Source: an uncultured Bacteroidales bacterium
Lineage (GTDB): Bacteria > Bacteroidota > Bacteroidia > Bacteroidales > UBA932
Assembly: GCA_905234285.1 (NCBI GenBank)
Contig: CAJOHK010000006.1
Span: 19,752-83,751, forward strand
Direction: 5' to 3'
DNA: 64,000 bases
In this document: piece by piece, positions 8,509 through 17,735 of the stretch
Layout: the number at the start of each line of letters is the position of its first letter
Numbering within the stretch: the stretch's first letter is position 1
Made by a program: the position numbers and the translations under genes
Notes under the pieces: generated by a model
What the model was told of the DNA's origin: nothing
Databases searched by the model: none
What the model saw: only the letters and a program-made list of their open reading frames with translations

Positions 8509-9528
8509 GGCAGGTAGGTGTTAAGGATCTGTTCGATATAGGCGGGAACCTCCCGGGCCGATGCCACGTCGGTGCCCAGCAGGATTTTGCCGCCGGCGGC
8601 ATTCTCGTGACCGCCGCCATGGAAGTATCCGCTGGGCCGAAGTGCCTTTTTTGGACCGCACCGAGATGCGGAAGTGATCGCCGTCCTCCTTGGCCAGCAC
8701 GCTCAGCCGCACCTGGCCGATAGTAAGTGGAACGTTCACCAGTCCCTCGGACTCACCTTCCCGGAGGTCGAAGCGTTGCAGGGTAGGGGCATCCAACACC
8801 ATGTAGGCGGCGCCGCCGGGCAGGATATGCAGGCCTTCGTACTGCATGTACCCCATCAGGCGCACGCGGTTCTCCCGGTAGGATCGGTAAATCTTGTCCA
8901 GCACCTCGTCCCGGTTAACGCCCAACGACAGCAGCTCGGACGCCATTTGCAGCGTAGACGGAAACACCGAATTGGCAAAGTTGTTGGTGTCCGTGGTCAT
9001 GCCGATGAGCAGCGCCGTACCTATGGCTATGTCCATTCCGGAGGGTGTTGTGCCCTCCGGAATGGACCTTATTATCCAGTACAGGAGTTCGCTGGCCGAG
9101 GAGATGTCGGGTGTGGAGAACACCAGGTTGAATTTCTCCGAATCGGGGTTCAGGTGGTGGTCGATGAGAACTTTGGGGGCGGTGGAGGCTTCCAGCGCCG
9201 GGGCCAGGCCTTCTGTGCGGGAGAAGGCGTTGCAGTCCAGCAGGAATACCAGATCGGCCCGGGCTATGCGGTCTTGGGCGGCCTGCGGGCTTTGGTCATG
9301 GAACAAGTAGGGGACACCGGGCGGCATGATGAACTGCAGGTAGTCGGCCGGCGTGTCCGGCAGGATGCAGGCGGCGTCTTTCCCCAACTGGCGCAGGAAC
9401 AGCGTGAGGGCCAGGGTGGAGCCCATGGCATCCCCGTCCGGGTGCGTATGACCCAGCACTACCGGCTGCGTGGCGCCCTGGATGAGCGACACCAATTGGG
9501 GGATAAGTTCTTTCCTGAAAATCTCCAC
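8505..9528 (-). CDS. nrnA: Bifunctional oligoribonuclease/PAP phosphatase NrnA (DHH family), with a frameshift
   Basis: DHH-DHHA1 phosphoesterases degrade short oligoribonucleotides and 3'-phosphoadenosine 5'-phosphate. Visible metal-binding motifs are HTHPDGDAMGS, VFLLDCN and the DHH triad in VLIDHHLNPDSE. As written, the frame runs past FRISVRSKKG into non-family sequence and stops at 8521. In the next frame the expected GYFHGGGHENAAGG motif and C-terminus follow, ending with TGA at 8505-8507. The switch maps to an A6 run on the coding strand (T6 at 8647-8652). Removing one A gives an intact 340-residue protein. It heads a six-gene operon. Confidence 0.88.
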
Positions 9529-9551
9529 GCGTACGTTCGTTTTTACGGAGG

Positions 9552-9600
9552 CAAATTTACAAAAGATTATTGCTTTTGAGAAATCATTTTGTTAACTTTG
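9552..9600. promoter_or_regulatory. Divergent promoters for nrnA (-) and the 9635 gene (+)
   Basis: On the plus strand, TAACTTTG (9593-9600) is the -7 box, with TTG at 9570-9572, a 20-nt spacing that fits the Bacteroidales consensus. On the minus strand, TAAATTTG (9552-9559) lies 24 nt upstream of the nrnA start; its -33 is not clear. Confidence 0.7.
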
Positions 9601-9634
9601 TCGGAAGTTTAGAAAATTATAAAACACTAAAATA

Positions 9635-10336
9635 ATGAACAAATCCGTCAAAATCATTGTCGAGGTTGTCCTGGCAGCCGTTATAGTTCTTCTTGTGTGG
9701 CTCACCATCAAGAGCATTCAGAAGCCTGTTCAGTTCAACAATGAGGTAGCCGCCCGTTCCCAGGTCGCCATCCAGCGTCTTAAGGATATCCGCACCCTTC
9801 AGGTGGCTTTCAAGAGCGTCAACGGCCGTTTCAGCCCTACCGTAGATTCCCTCAAACTCTTCTACGAAACCGGTAAAATGGACATCGTGATGCAAATCGG
9901 CTCCCACGATGACTCCCTGGCCGTGGCCAACACGGAGGCCATCAAGAAGGCCAACAAAAAGCTTAAACCCGCCGAGCTAACCGCCAAACTTCAGGAAGCC
10001 TACAAGGCTGGTCAAAAGGTTGTTTTCTCCGTAACCACTCAAGTTCCCGTGAAGGACACCCTGTTCCACAACCGCCCGGATTTCTGCATCGACTCCCTGG
10101 CCTTTATCCCGTTCTCCGGTGGCCAAAAGACAGAAATGGAAGCTGCCATCAAGACAGTTTCCGGTGTGCAGGTCCCTCTGTTCGAGGCCCGTATGCCTTA
10201 CAAAGCCCTGTGCAAAGGCCTGGATAACCAGCTGCGCATCAACCTGGATGCCGAGCGCAAGGACCAGAACAAGTACGAGGGCCTGCAGGTGGGTAGCATT
10301 ACCGCTCCTAACAACAACGCAGGTAACTGGGAGTAG
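9635..10336 (+). CDS. Conserved hypothetical single-pass membrane protein
   Basis: The protein has 233 residues with one N-terminal transmembrane helix (about residues 7-26, IIVEVVLAAVIVLLVWLTI) and a soluble domain probably in the periplasm. A KLKPAELTAKLQEAYKAGQ stretch looks helical. I recognise no catalytic motif. It starts a run with DUF3822, rsmD and cstA and has its own well-formed promoter. Similar proteins appear beside DUF3822 in Bacteroidales, but no function is assigned. Confidence 0.8.
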   Translation: MNKSVKIIVEVVLAAVIVLLVWLTIKSIQKPVQFNNEVAARSQVAIQRLKDIRTLQVAFKSVNGRFSPTVDSLKLFYETGKMDIVMQIGSHDDSLAVANTEAIKKANKKLKPAELTAKLQEAYKAGQKVVFSVTTQVPVKDTLFHNRPDFCIDSLAFIPFSGGQKTEMEAAIKTVSGVQVPLFEARMPYKALCKGLDNQLRINLDAERKDQNKYEGLQVGSITAPNNNAGNWE

Positions 10337-10341
10337 TTCCC

Positions 10342-11031
10342 ATGGGACTCACTCATACCTCATATACAGGGATATCCATTCAAGTCTCCTTGAGTGGATA
10401 TTCTTTTAAGGTCTATACCCCGGAAGAAACCCGTTCGTCGGAGTGGATGGGCGCAGAGCGTCTGTTCACCACGCCGGAGTTTCAGCACCGCTATTCCCAG
10501 GTAGATATTTCCCTGCTTACGCCCAAGGTGGCGCTGGTGCCATCGGCCTTCTGGAATCCGCAGAATGCGCGCGAGGCCCTCTCAGAGGTGGTTTCCCTAT
10601 CCGATGAAGATATTGTGGAATGGGTGGAACTCCCGTCCCTGGCTTCGGTGCTGGTGTATTCCAATTCCATCGGCGAAACCCTTTCCCGGGTGCTGGCCCA
10701 AACGGTGCTGCCAGCTTCGGGAACGCCCGTGCGAGTGCTGCCGGAGATGTATTACCTGCTGCAAAGCCTGGAAAGCCTTTCCGATTATAACAAAATCCTG
10801 GCTTCCTGGAAGGATGGCTGGCTGCACCTGGTCATTGCCCAGGGCAAGAGCCTGCTGCTTGCCAACGTGTACGAGGCCCCGGATTTTACCACCGCCGAGT
10901 ATTTCCTTTTCCTGGCCCTCAAGCGCCTGCAGCTTAATCCGGAGGTCTCTACCGTAAGCCTTCGTACCCCTCTGGATCCCGACGCCGAACTGTCCCTGTA
11001 CCGCTACTTCAAGTCAGTAGTGCAATTATGA
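10342..11031 (+). CDS. DUF3822 family protein
   Basis: The protein has 229 residues. The family is restricted to Bacteroidota and sits directly before rsmD; DUF3822 proteins are thought to share an actin-like/PilM-like fold. The assignment rests on the pairing with rsmD, the length, and internal pieces such as FTTPEFQHRYSQVDIS and the hydrophobic strand-rich middle (WLHLVIAQGKSLLLANVY). The stop overlaps the rsmD start as ATGA (11028-11031). The function is unknown. Confidence 0.8.
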   Translation: MGLTHTSYTGISIQVSLSGYSFKVYTPEETRSSEWMGAERLFTTPEFQHRYSQVDISLLTPKVALVPSAFWNPQNAREALSEVVSLSDEDIVEWVELPSLASVLVYSNSIGETLSRVLAQTVLPASGTPVRVLPEMYYLLQSLESLSDYNKILASWKDGWLHLVIAQGKSLLLANVYEAPDFTTAEYFLFLALKRLQLNPEVSTVSLRTPLDPDAELSLYRYFKSVVQL

Positions 11032-11558
11032 GAATCATCGGGGGAAAACTCAAAGGCAAAGTAATCCTGCCGCCGGCGGGCTACAAGGCACGTCCCACCA
11101 CAGACTTTGCCAAGGAGGGCCTGTTCAATATCCTGGACAATGAATACGAGTTCCAGGATTTGAAGGTGCTGGACCTTTTTGGCGGCACCGGCTCCATTGC
11201 CTTTGAATTCGCCTCCCGTGGCGCCGCCCGTGTGTATTCCGTAGAAATGGCCCGGGAAAACGCTTCTTTCATTAAAACGGAGGCGGCCCGGCTGGGGCTC
11301 CCGAATGTGACCATGGTGCGGGACAACGTCTTTGACTTCCTGCCCATCTGCCGGGAAAAGTTCGACATAGTTTTTGCCGACCCTCCCTACGCCCTGGACG
11401 GCCTGGCCGGTCTTCCGGATCTCATCTTTTCTCTGGACCTGCTACATCCCGGCTGCTACTTTATCCTGGAGCACGGCGACGAGCATTCCTTCACGGACCA
11501 TCCCCACTTTGTCAAAGAACGAAGCTACGGACGGGTGCACTTTAGTTTTTTTGAGTAA
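11028..11558 (+). CDS. rsmD: 16S rRNA (guanine(966)-N(2))-methyltransferase RsmD
   Basis: This 176-residue Rossmann-fold S-adenosylmethionine methyltransferase modifies G966 of 16S rRNA in the small subunit. It begins MRIIGGKLKGK, carries the family segment RPTTDFAKEGLFNIL, has the SAM-binding motif LDLFGGTGSIAFE, and the catalytic ADPPY motif for N2/N6 methylation. The ATG overlaps the DUF3822 stop, and its TAA shares one base with the cstA ATG (TAATG), so all three genes are tightly coupled. Confidence 0.95.
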   Translation: MRIIGGKLKGKVILPPAGYKARPTTDFAKEGLFNILDNEYEFQDLKVLDLFGGTGSIAFEFASRGAARVYSVEMARENASFIKTEAARLGLPNVTMVRDNVFDFLPICREKFDIVFADPPYALDGLAGLPDLIFSLDLLHPGCYFILEHGDEHSFTDHPHFVKERSYGRVHFSFFE

Positions 11559-13063
11559 TGATTTCGTTTCTTATCAGCTTGGTAGCCCTGGTGCTGGGTT
11601 ACATGATTTACGGCACATTTGTAGACCGGGTATTCGGTCCGGATCCCAAGCGGCCTACGCCGGCCATTTCCAAGGCCGACGGAGTGGATTACATTGCCAT
11701 GCCGTCCTGGAAGGTATACATGATCCAGTTCCTGAACATTGCCGGAACGGGTCCTATTTTCGGGGCCATCATGGGCGCCAAATTCGGCCCTTCCAGCTAT
11801 CTGTGGATTGTGCTGGGCTGCATCTTTGCCGGTGCTGTTCACGACTACATGTGCGGTATGCTCTCTGTGCGCCATGGCGGTGTCGGCTTCCCGGAACTGG
11901 TGGGCCAATATCTGGGCCAGCGCACCAAGAAGGTGATGCTGGTGTTCAGCATTATCCTGCTTTTGCTGGTGGGCACGGTTTTCGTGTATAGCCCCGCTCT
12001 TATTCTGGGGGACATTGCCGGTGACGGAAGCCGCGGTTCCATCATGCTGTGGGTAGTCATAATCTTCCTTTATTATATTATTGCCACGCTGCTGCCCATC
12101 GACAAGCTTATCGGCAAGGTGTATCCTCTCTTTGCGGTGGCCCTGCTGTTTATGGCGGCGGCACTGATGGTATGCCTGCTCATGAAATGGCCCTCCTTGC
12201 CCGAGTTCTGGGATGGCCTGGGCGGTTGGAGTGAGAAGGCCGGTCTTAAGGGCCAGCCCATCTTCCCCTGCCTGTTCATTACCATTGCCTGCGGTGCCAT
12301 TTCCGGATTCCACGCCACGCAGAGCCCGCTCATGGCCCGTTGCATCCAGAACGAAAAGATGGGACGCCCGGTGTTCTACGGTTCTATGATTACAGAAGGT
12401 GTGGTGGCCCTCATCTGGGCGGCCGTGTCCTCCTGGTTCTTCTTTGACGGCGGCGCCGCTGCCGTGGGAGCCGATACTTCTGCCGCCGCACCTGCGGTGG
12501 TGACCAAGGTCTCTCAAAACTGGCTGGGCATCCTGGGCGGCATCCTGGCCATTCTGGGCGTGGTGGCTGCCCCCATTACCTCCGGCGACACCGCCTTCCG
12601 CAGCGCCCGCCTCATCATCGCCGACTTCCTGCACATGGAGCAGAAGCAAATCGGCAAGCGTCTGGTGGTGGCCATTCCGCTCTTTGTAGGATCGGCCCTG
12701 TTGCTGTGGTATAACATTGCCGATGCCAATGGCTTTAACACCATCTGGCGCTACTTTGGCTGGAGCAACCAGAGCCTGGCTGCCTTCATGCTGTGGACTG
12801 CCACGGTTTACCTGGTTAAGCGCAACCCGGGCCGGCCCGGCGCTGCCCGCCCTTATTACCTGATTACCCTGCTGCCGGCCCTGTTTATGACCGCCGTCTG
12901 CGTTGCCTTCATCCTCATTGACAAAACCGGCTTCCGCCTGCCCCAGACGCTGGCGCCCTGGATTGGAATCGGCACCTTTGTGGTGTCTACCGTACTCTTC
13001 TACTGGTGGAAGTTCACTCACGCCCCCAATTCTTGTAAAACGGAAGTTCCTCACACAGAATAA
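11558..13063 (+). CDS. cstA: Carbon starvation protein A (CstA) family peptide/pyruvate transporter
   Basis: This inner-membrane protein has 501 residues and more than ten hydrophobic segments. The N-terminal half carries the CstA family pieces FLNIAGTGPIFGAIMGAKFGP and AVHDYMCGMLSVRHGG. CstA proteins import peptides or pyruvate during nutrient stress. Its length matches the short bacterial form. Element 3 overlaps the last ten codons and the stop. Substrate is inferred from family members. Confidence 0.92.
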   Translation: MISFLISLVALVLGYMIYGTFVDRVFGPDPKRPTPAISKADGVDYIAMPSWKVYMIQFLNIAGTGPIFGAIMGAKFGPSSYLWIVLGCIFAGAVHDYMCGMLSVRHGGVGFPELVGQYLGQRTKKVMLVFSIILLLLVGTVFVYSPALILGDIAGDGSRGSIMLWVVIIFLYYIIATLLPIDKLIGKVYPLFAVALLFMAAALMVCLLMKWPSLPEFWDGLGGWSEKAGLKGQPIFPCLFITIACGAISGFHATQSPLMARCIQNEKMGRPVFYGSMITEGVVALIWAAVSSWFFFDGGAAAVGADTSAAAPAVVTKVSQNWLGILGGILAILGVVAAPITSGDTAFRSARLIIADFLHMEQKQIGKRLVVAIPLFVGSALLLWYNIADANGFNTIWRYFGWSNQSLAAFMLWTATVYLVKRNPGRPGAARPYYLITLLPALFMTAVCVAFILIDKTGFRLPQTLAPWIGIGTFVVSTVLFYWWKFTHAPNSCKTEVPHTE

Positions 13064-13140
13064 CTTACGCAAAACCAGTCCGGCAATTAGCCGGACTGAG
13101 TTTCTGTAAATAGCTAATAATCAATCATTTGTATTTTACA
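13034..13140. repeat. 107-nt palindromic element, copy 3 (type II)
   Basis: The core stem CAGTCCGGC-AATTA-GCCGGACTG (13076-13098) matches the type I elements, but the outer arms follow the second pattern (TGTAAAACGG at left; right arm read inward TGTAAAATACAAATGATTGA). The left arm matches copies 4 and 7 around TAACTTATGCAAAA. The element covers the cstA stop codon and ends 8 nt before the next start codon. Confidence 0.75.
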
Positions 13141-13148
13141 CAAAGTAT

Positions 13149-14789
13149 ATGTTAGATAACGAACGGGGCCTGTATGTTGCCCACTCCCAGAACGGTCCCA
13201 TTTCCATTCAAGGCAAAATGGCGTGCCGCCACGGACTCATCGCCGGTGCCACCGGTACCGGAAAAACCGTCACCCTGCAGGTGCTGGCCGAGACCTTCTG
13301 CCAGGCCGGCGTTCCCTGCTTCATGGCCGATATGAAGGGCGACCTCAGCGGCATCTCCCAGCCCGGCAAACTCTCTGGCTTCATTGAGAAGCGCCTGCCG
13401 GAGTTCGGCATTCAGGATCCTCAGTTCCAGGCATGCCCGGTGCGCTTTTTCGACGTTTACGGGGAGCAGGGCCATCCCATGCGCAGCACGATCTCCCGCA
13501 TGGGCCCCGAGATGCTGGGCCGCCTGATGGACCTGAACGAGACCCAGACCGGCGTACTCAATATCGTCTTCAAGATTGCCGATGACAACGGGCTCCTGCT
13601 CATCGACCTCAAGGACCTGCGCGCCATGCTGGGCTTTGTGGGACAGAACGCAGCCGAATACACCACGCAGTACGGCAATGTGACATCGGCCTCGGTGGGC
13701 GCCATCCAACGCGCGCTCCTGGCCCTGGAAAACCAGGGCGCCGACAAGTTCTTCGGCGAGCCCGACTTTGACATTTACGACCTGCTGCAGTGCGAGGCCG
13801 GCAAGGGCATCATGAACGTGCTGGCGGCCGACAAGCTTATGCTTCAGCCCAAGCTCTACTCTACCTTCCTGCTCTGGCTGCTCAGTGAACTCTACGCCAC
13901 CCTGCCCGAGGTAGGGGAGATGGACCTTCCCAAGCTGGTGTTCTTCTTTGACGAGGCCCACATGCTATTCGAAGGCACATCCAAGGCCCTCACCGACAAG
14001 ATTGAGCAGGTGATCCGCCTCATCCGTTCCAAGGGCGTCGGCATTTATTTCATCACCCAGAGCCCCACGGACATTCCGTCCAACATCCTGGGTCAGCTGG
14101 GCAACCGCGTGCAGCACGCCCTCCGCGCCTACAGCCCGCAGGACCAGAAGGCCGTGAAGGTGGCCGCCGATACCTTCCGTCCCAACCCCGCGTTCAAAAC
14201 CTATGACACGCTGCTGGAGCTGGGTACCGGAGAGGCCCTGGTCTCTTTCCTGGACGAGAAAGGCACCCCCGCCATGGTGGAGCGCGCCAAAATCCTGTTC
14301 CCGCTGAGCCAGATTGGCGCCATTACCCCGGATCAGCGTGATCAGCTCATCAAGCGCAGCCGCCTCTTCGGCCGCTACGACCATCCTATTGACCGCGAGA
14401 GCGCCTACGAACTCATTACCCGCGCCACCGAGGAGGCCGAGCGCCAGAAGGCCGAAATTGAGGCGGCGGCCGAAGCCGAAAAGCAGGCCGCCCTCCAGGC
14501 CAAAGAGGACGCCCGCGCCGCCAAGGAGGCCGAAAAAGCTGCCAAGGAAGCTGCCAAGAAGCGTTCCAACGGCATCGGCGCCAAGGTGCTGCGCTCGGTG
14601 CTCACCGCCGTTACCGGCGTTGCCGCCGCTGCCGTGGCCGATACGGTTACGTCCAAGGTAACCGGTGCCAAGAAAACCACCTCCAAGACCACTACCACGC
14701 AAAAGGTGGTGAAACGTGCCACCAAGAGTGCCACCACCACCCTCACCAAGGAGCTCACCCGCAGCATCCTGGGGAATTTGATCAAGTAG
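13149..14789 (+). CDS. HerA-like helicase/ATPase (DUF853 family)
   Basis: This 546-residue protein resembles the bacterial DUF853/HerA-like branch of FtsK-HerA ATPases (as in E. coli YjgR). Walker A is GATGTGKT (about residue 34), Walker B is LVFFFDEAH (about 264), and a sensor-like ITQSPTDIP follows. The last 110 residues are a charged Ala/Lys/Glu coiled region and then a Thr/Lys/Ala-rich tail. DNA or protein translocation is inferred; the cellular role of this branch is not settled. The start lies just outside repeat element 3. Confidence 0.88.
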   Translation: MLDNERGLYVAHSQNGPISIQGKMACRHGLIAGATGTGKTVTLQVLAETFCQAGVPCFMADMKGDLSGISQPGKLSGFIEKRLPEFGIQDPQFQACPVRFFDVYGEQGHPMRSTISRMGPEMLGRLMDLNETQTGVLNIVFKIADDNGLLLIDLKDLRAMLGFVGQNAAEYTTQYGNVTSASVGAIQRALLALENQGADKFFGEPDFDIYDLLQCEAGKGIMNVLAADKLMLQPKLYSTFLLWLLSELYATLPEVGEMDLPKLVFFFDEAHMLFEGTSKALTDKIEQVIRLIRSKGVGIYFITQSPTDIPSNILGQLGNRVQHALRAYSPQDQKAVKVAADTFRPNPAFKTYDTLLELGTGEALVSFLDEKGTPAMVERAKILFPLSQIGAITPDQRDQLIKRSRLFGRYDHPIDRESAYELITRATEEAERQKAEIEAAAEAEKQAALQAKEDARAAKEAEKAAKEAAKKRSNGIGAKVLRSVLTAVTGVAAAAVADTVTSKVTGAKKTTSKTTTTQKVVKRATKSATTTLTKELTRSILGNLIK

Positions 14790-14811
14790 TTTTGCCGGAT
14801 CTGCATTAGGC

Positions 14812-14919
14812 CGTCGAATGTAACTTGCAGATTTACAGTAACTTATGCAAAACACCCTACCGATTTTCCGGCAGGGTGTTTTACGTAACTCGCTGTGCGT
14901 CAATTACTTCCATTCGACG
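14812..14919. repeat. 108-nt palindromic element, copy 4 (type II), with longer flanking arms
   Basis: The ends are CGTCGAATG and CATTCGACG. The core hairpin differs in sequence from type I (stem ACACCCT.CCG, 6-nt loop). The left arm ACTTGCAGATTTACAGTAAC continues to TTATGCAAAA and matches copy 7. The symmetry extends further, with TGCCGGAT at 14793-14800 facing ATTCCGGCA at 14934-14942, for about 150 nt in total. It lies between convergent genes, so a terminator role is possible. Confidence 0.8.
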
Positions 14920-14948
14920 CTATTTGGAGAGGCATTCCGGCAGCCCGG

Positions 14949-15881
14949 CTAGTACCGCTTACCGGGGAAGAACTTGGAGACGGTTTGGCAGTAGCGGGAA
15001 TACTCGGGGTATTTGCCCATGCTGATTTCTTCGGCAAAGGCACTGCTGCCCAGGAACAGAACAACCAGCAGCAGGGCCCCGATGAGGCTCCAGTTGATAA
15101 TGCCGATACCGCCGCCGATGGTGAACAGGTAAAAGCAGAACCAAATAGCTTGCTCGCCCAGGTAGTTGGGATGCCGGCTCACGCCCCATAGGCCAGTAGT
15201 ATTGAAACCTTTATTATAGGGGGCAGGGAGTTCCTCCAGTTTTTTTCCTTGGCCCAAGATTTTCCATTTGGTAGACTGAAACGCCCACTGCTGTTCATCG
15301 GCCACGGTCTCATACATAATAAAGCCTAACATGAGGGCCGCAGCCACGCAGTCCATCCAGCCAAACGGCTTGTCTACATTCATGAGCACCAGCGCCGGGA
15401 AGGTGGTCATCAGGACCAGGGCGTTCTGGTACAGGCTAATAAAGAACAGGTTGAACAGCATCCACTTCCAGTGGGGCTGGAATTCTTTCTTGGCCCGGAG
15501 CACAGACCAGCGATAGTCTTCCTCTCCTTCCCAGAACTTAAGCTTATAAGCGCCTTTGCGGGCAAAGTTGAAGGTGAGCCGAATCCCCCAGAGGGTGGCC
15601 AGACAGGCCATGACAACCAGCCGGGTGGACATCCCGCCTTTTGCCGCAATGACCCAGGTGTATGCAATAGGGAGCAGGCTCCATAACTTATCCATCTGGC
15701 TGTTGTTGCCGGTGAGTTCTCCCACAACAAAGCAGAACAGTGCACTGCCTCCGGCAATGTACCCCAGGATTTTCAAAGTTTCCAGCTGGGATGCATCCAG
15801 TGCAGGACCCACAAAAATATAAAGCAGCGGACAGGCTATGATGGACACGGCAATCAGGGAGCCAACGAGTTTTACGTTCAT
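14949..15881 (-). CDS. DUF1295 / steroid 5-alpha-reductase-like membrane protein
   Basis: This inner-membrane protein has about 310 residues and seven or more hydrophobic segments. The C-terminal block GLWGVSRHPNYLGEQAIWFCFYLF is the signature of the DUF1295/isoprenylcysteine methyltransferase-like superfamily. The upstream frame reaches 15902, but a -7 box at 15900-15907 means transcription starts near 15893, so the ATG at 15881 (MNVKLVGS) is preferred. The reaction is unknown; relatives are NAD(P)H-dependent reductases or methyltransferases. Confidence 0.85.
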   Translation of the reverse strand: MNVKLVGSLIAVSIIACPLLYIFVGPALDASQLETLKILGYIAGGSALFCFVVGELTGNNSQMDKLWSLLPIAYTWVIAAKGGMSTRLVVMACLATLWGIRLTFNFARKGAYKLKFWEGEEDYRWSVLRAKKEFQPHWKWMLFNLFFISLYQNALVLMTTFPALVLMNVDKPFGWMDCVAAALMLGFIMYETVADEQQWAFQSTKWKILGQGKKLEELPAPYNKGFNTTGLWGVSRHPNYLGEQAIWFCFYLFTIGGGIGIINWSLIGALLLVVLFLGSSAFAEEISMGKYPEYSRYCQTVSKFFPGKRY

Positions 15882-15899
15882 AAAGGTTTGGTTTTCCGG

Positions 15900-15907
15900 C
15901 AAATATA
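15900..15907 (-). promoter_or_regulatory. -7 promoter box (TATATTTG) of the DUF1295 gene
   Basis: TATATTTG on the minus strand lies 18 nt upstream of the ATG at 15881. It decides between the two possible starts, because the longer frame would begin inside the box. Confidence 0.65.
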
Positions 15908-15944
15908 CACAAAATCAAGCAAGAAGGCAAGAGGCCCCCATACC

Positions 15945-15975
15945 TTGTTTTTTAGCGGGCTTTTACGTACTTTTG
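15945..15975 (+). promoter_or_regulatory. Promoter of the DUF4492-cydAB operon
   Basis: TTG at 15945-15947 and TACTTTTG at 15968-15975 are separated by 20 nt, as expected for Bacteroidales -33/-7 promoters. The ATG of the DUF4492 gene follows 17 nt downstream. Confidence 0.75.
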
Positions 15976-15992
15976 TAGAAACCGACCACAAG

Positions 15993-16241
15993 ATGTACCG
16001 GCCAGGCAGCATCATTTCCTTTTTTACCGCCCTGTACAGGGACGGCTTCCGGAATATGACCTGGGGCCGGCCGCTCATTTGGCTCATTATCCTAAAGCTG
16101 TTCATTCTTTTCGCTATCCTGCGCGTCTTCTTCTTCAAACCGGCCATGAGCGGGCTCTCCAATGAAGAAAAGAGCGAGAAAGTTGGCACAGCGCTTACCC
16201 AAAAGCATTCCAAAGACACACTGAACCTTTTAACCGATTAA
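15993..16241 (+). CDS. DUF4492 family small membrane protein
   Basis: This 82-residue protein has one transmembrane helix (PLIWLIILKLFILFAILRVFFF). The longer frame from 15888 overlaps the promoter, so the ATG at 15993 (MYRPGSIISFF) is chosen. DUF4492 proteins lie immediately upstream of cydA in many Bacteroidota and probably assist or form part of cytochrome bd; that role is inferred from linkage only. The stop is 3 nt before the cydA ATG. Confidence 0.88.
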   Translation: MYRPGSIISFFTALYRDGFRNMTWGRPLIWLIILKLFILFAILRVFFFKPAMSGLSNEEKSEKVGTALTQKHSKDTLNLLTD

Positions 16242-16244
16242 GCT

Positions 16245-17732
16245 ATGGATGTAGTAATCTGGTCGCGAATCCAATTTGCGATGACGGCAGCCTATCACTG
16301 GCTGTTTGTCCCCCTCACCCTGGGCCTGGCCCTGGTGATGGCGGTGATGGAAACCCTCTACGTAGTCAAAAAGGACGAGTTCTGGAAAAAGACCGCCCAG
16401 TTCTGGATCAAACTCTTTGCCATTAACTTTGCCGTGGGCATCGCCACCGGCATCATCCTGGAGTTCGAATTCGGCACCAATTGGAGCAATTATTCCTGGA
16501 TGGTGGGCGATATGTTCGGCGCACCGCTGGCTATCGAAGGCATTCTGGCCTTCTTCATGGAGGCCACCTTCTTTGCCGTGATGTTCTTTGGCTGGAACAA
16601 GGTGAGTCCCAAGTTCCATCTGGCCTCCACCTGGCTCACCGGTATCGGCGCCACCATCTCGGCCTATTGGATTCTGGTGGCCAACGGCTGGATGCAGAAT
16701 CCCGTGGGCACCACCTTCAATCCCGACACGGTGCGCAGCGAGATGGCATCGGCCGCAGCGTTCTGGGAAGTGATTTCCAACCCCGTGGCGGTGAGTAAAT
16801 TCTGCCACTCCGTTACCAGCGGATGGGTCACCGGCGGCATCTTTGTGGTGGGTGTCAGCGCCTGGTATCTGCTCAAGAACCGCCACAGCGAGTTTGCCCG
16901 CAAGAGCCTGCTGGTGGGCGCCATCGTGGGCCTGGTGGGCAGCGGAGCCGTGATGCTCTCCGGCGATTCCTCCGGCATCCACGCGGCCGAATTCCAGCCC
17001 ATGAAACTGGCGGCGGCCGAGGGCCTGGAAGATGGCGGCAACGGTGCGGCCTTTACCATCGTGCCGGGCATCAAGGTACCGCACATGCTGTCCCTGCTGG
17101 CCACCCACGACTGGAACGGCTTTGTGCCCGGCATTAACGACATCCTGAACGGTTACACCGACCATGAGGGCAACGTCATCCCTTCCGTGGCCGAAAAGAT
17201 GGCCATGGGCCGAGAGGCGCTGGATGCGCTGGCCATTTACCGCAGCACCGAGGATCCGGAGATAAAGGCCGAAGCCCTGGAGCAGCTGAACGCCAACGTG
17301 CAGTACATGGGCTACGGCCACCTGGAGAAGCCCGAGGATGTGGTTCCACCGGTGGGCGTGGTATTCTGGGCCTTCCGCTTCATGATCGGCCTGGGCATGC
17401 TGGTTGCCCTGGTGCTGTTGCTGGCTCTCTTTGCCGTATGGAAGGACAAGCTGGCCGATTGGAAGTGGCTGCTGTGGGCCGCCATCCTCTGCATTCCGCT
17501 GGCCTATCTCGCCGGTCAGTGCGGCTGGATTGTGGCCGAAGTCGGCCGGCAGCCCTGGACCATCCAAGGCCTGCTGCCGGTAGGTGTAGCCATCTCCAGC
17601 CTGAGCGCCGCCGCCGTGCAAACCACCTTCATAGTATTCCTGGCCGTGTTTGCCCTGTTCCTGGTAATCGAAATTAGGATCCTGATTGGCGCCATCAAAA
17701 AAGGCCCCGAAGTTGAACCCTTAGAAGCCTAA
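16245..17732 (+). CDS. cydA: Cytochrome bd ubiquinol oxidase subunit I
   Basis: This 495-residue multi-pass membrane subunit carries haems b558, b595 and d. Haem-ligand positions are visible: His in MTAAYHWLFVPLTLG near the N-terminus, His in SKFCHSVTSGW, and Met in RFMIGLGMLVALV. With CydB it reduces oxygen to water using quinol, giving high-affinity oxygen scavenging in this probably anaerobic organism. The length suggests a short Q-loop. It is co-transcribed with DUF4492 and cydB (spacings of 3 nt). Confidence 0.97.
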   Translation: MDVVIWSRIQFAMTAAYHWLFVPLTLGLALVMAVMETLYVVKKDEFWKKTAQFWIKLFAINFAVGIATGIILEFEFGTNWSNYSWMVGDMFGAPLAIEGILAFFMEATFFAVMFFGWNKVSPKFHLASTWLTGIGATISAYWILVANGWMQNPVGTTFNPDTVRSEMASAAAFWEVISNPVAVSKFCHSVTSGWVTGGIFVVGVSAWYLLKNRHSEFARKSLLVGAIVGLVGSGAVMLSGDSSGIHAAEFQPMKLAAAEGLEDGGNGAAFTIVPGIKVPHMLSLLATHDWNGFVPGINDILNGYTDHEGNVIPSVAEKMAMGREALDALAIYRSTEDPEIKAEALEQLNANVQYMGYGHLEKPEDVVPPVGVVFWAFRFMIGLGMLVALVLLLALFAVWKDKLADWKWLLWAAILCIPLAYLAGQCGWIVAEVGRQPWTIQGLLPVGVAISSLSAAAVQTTFIVFLAVFALFLVIEIRILIGAIKKGPEVEPLEA

Positions 17733-17735
17733 GCC

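Noticed and set aside
8521..8650. The C-terminal tail of nrnA as written (ILPWRRSRECRRRQNPAG and beyond)
   Set aside because: It is an out-of-frame reading of the conserved GGGHENAAGG region; the alternative frame restores the family and the ATGA junction.
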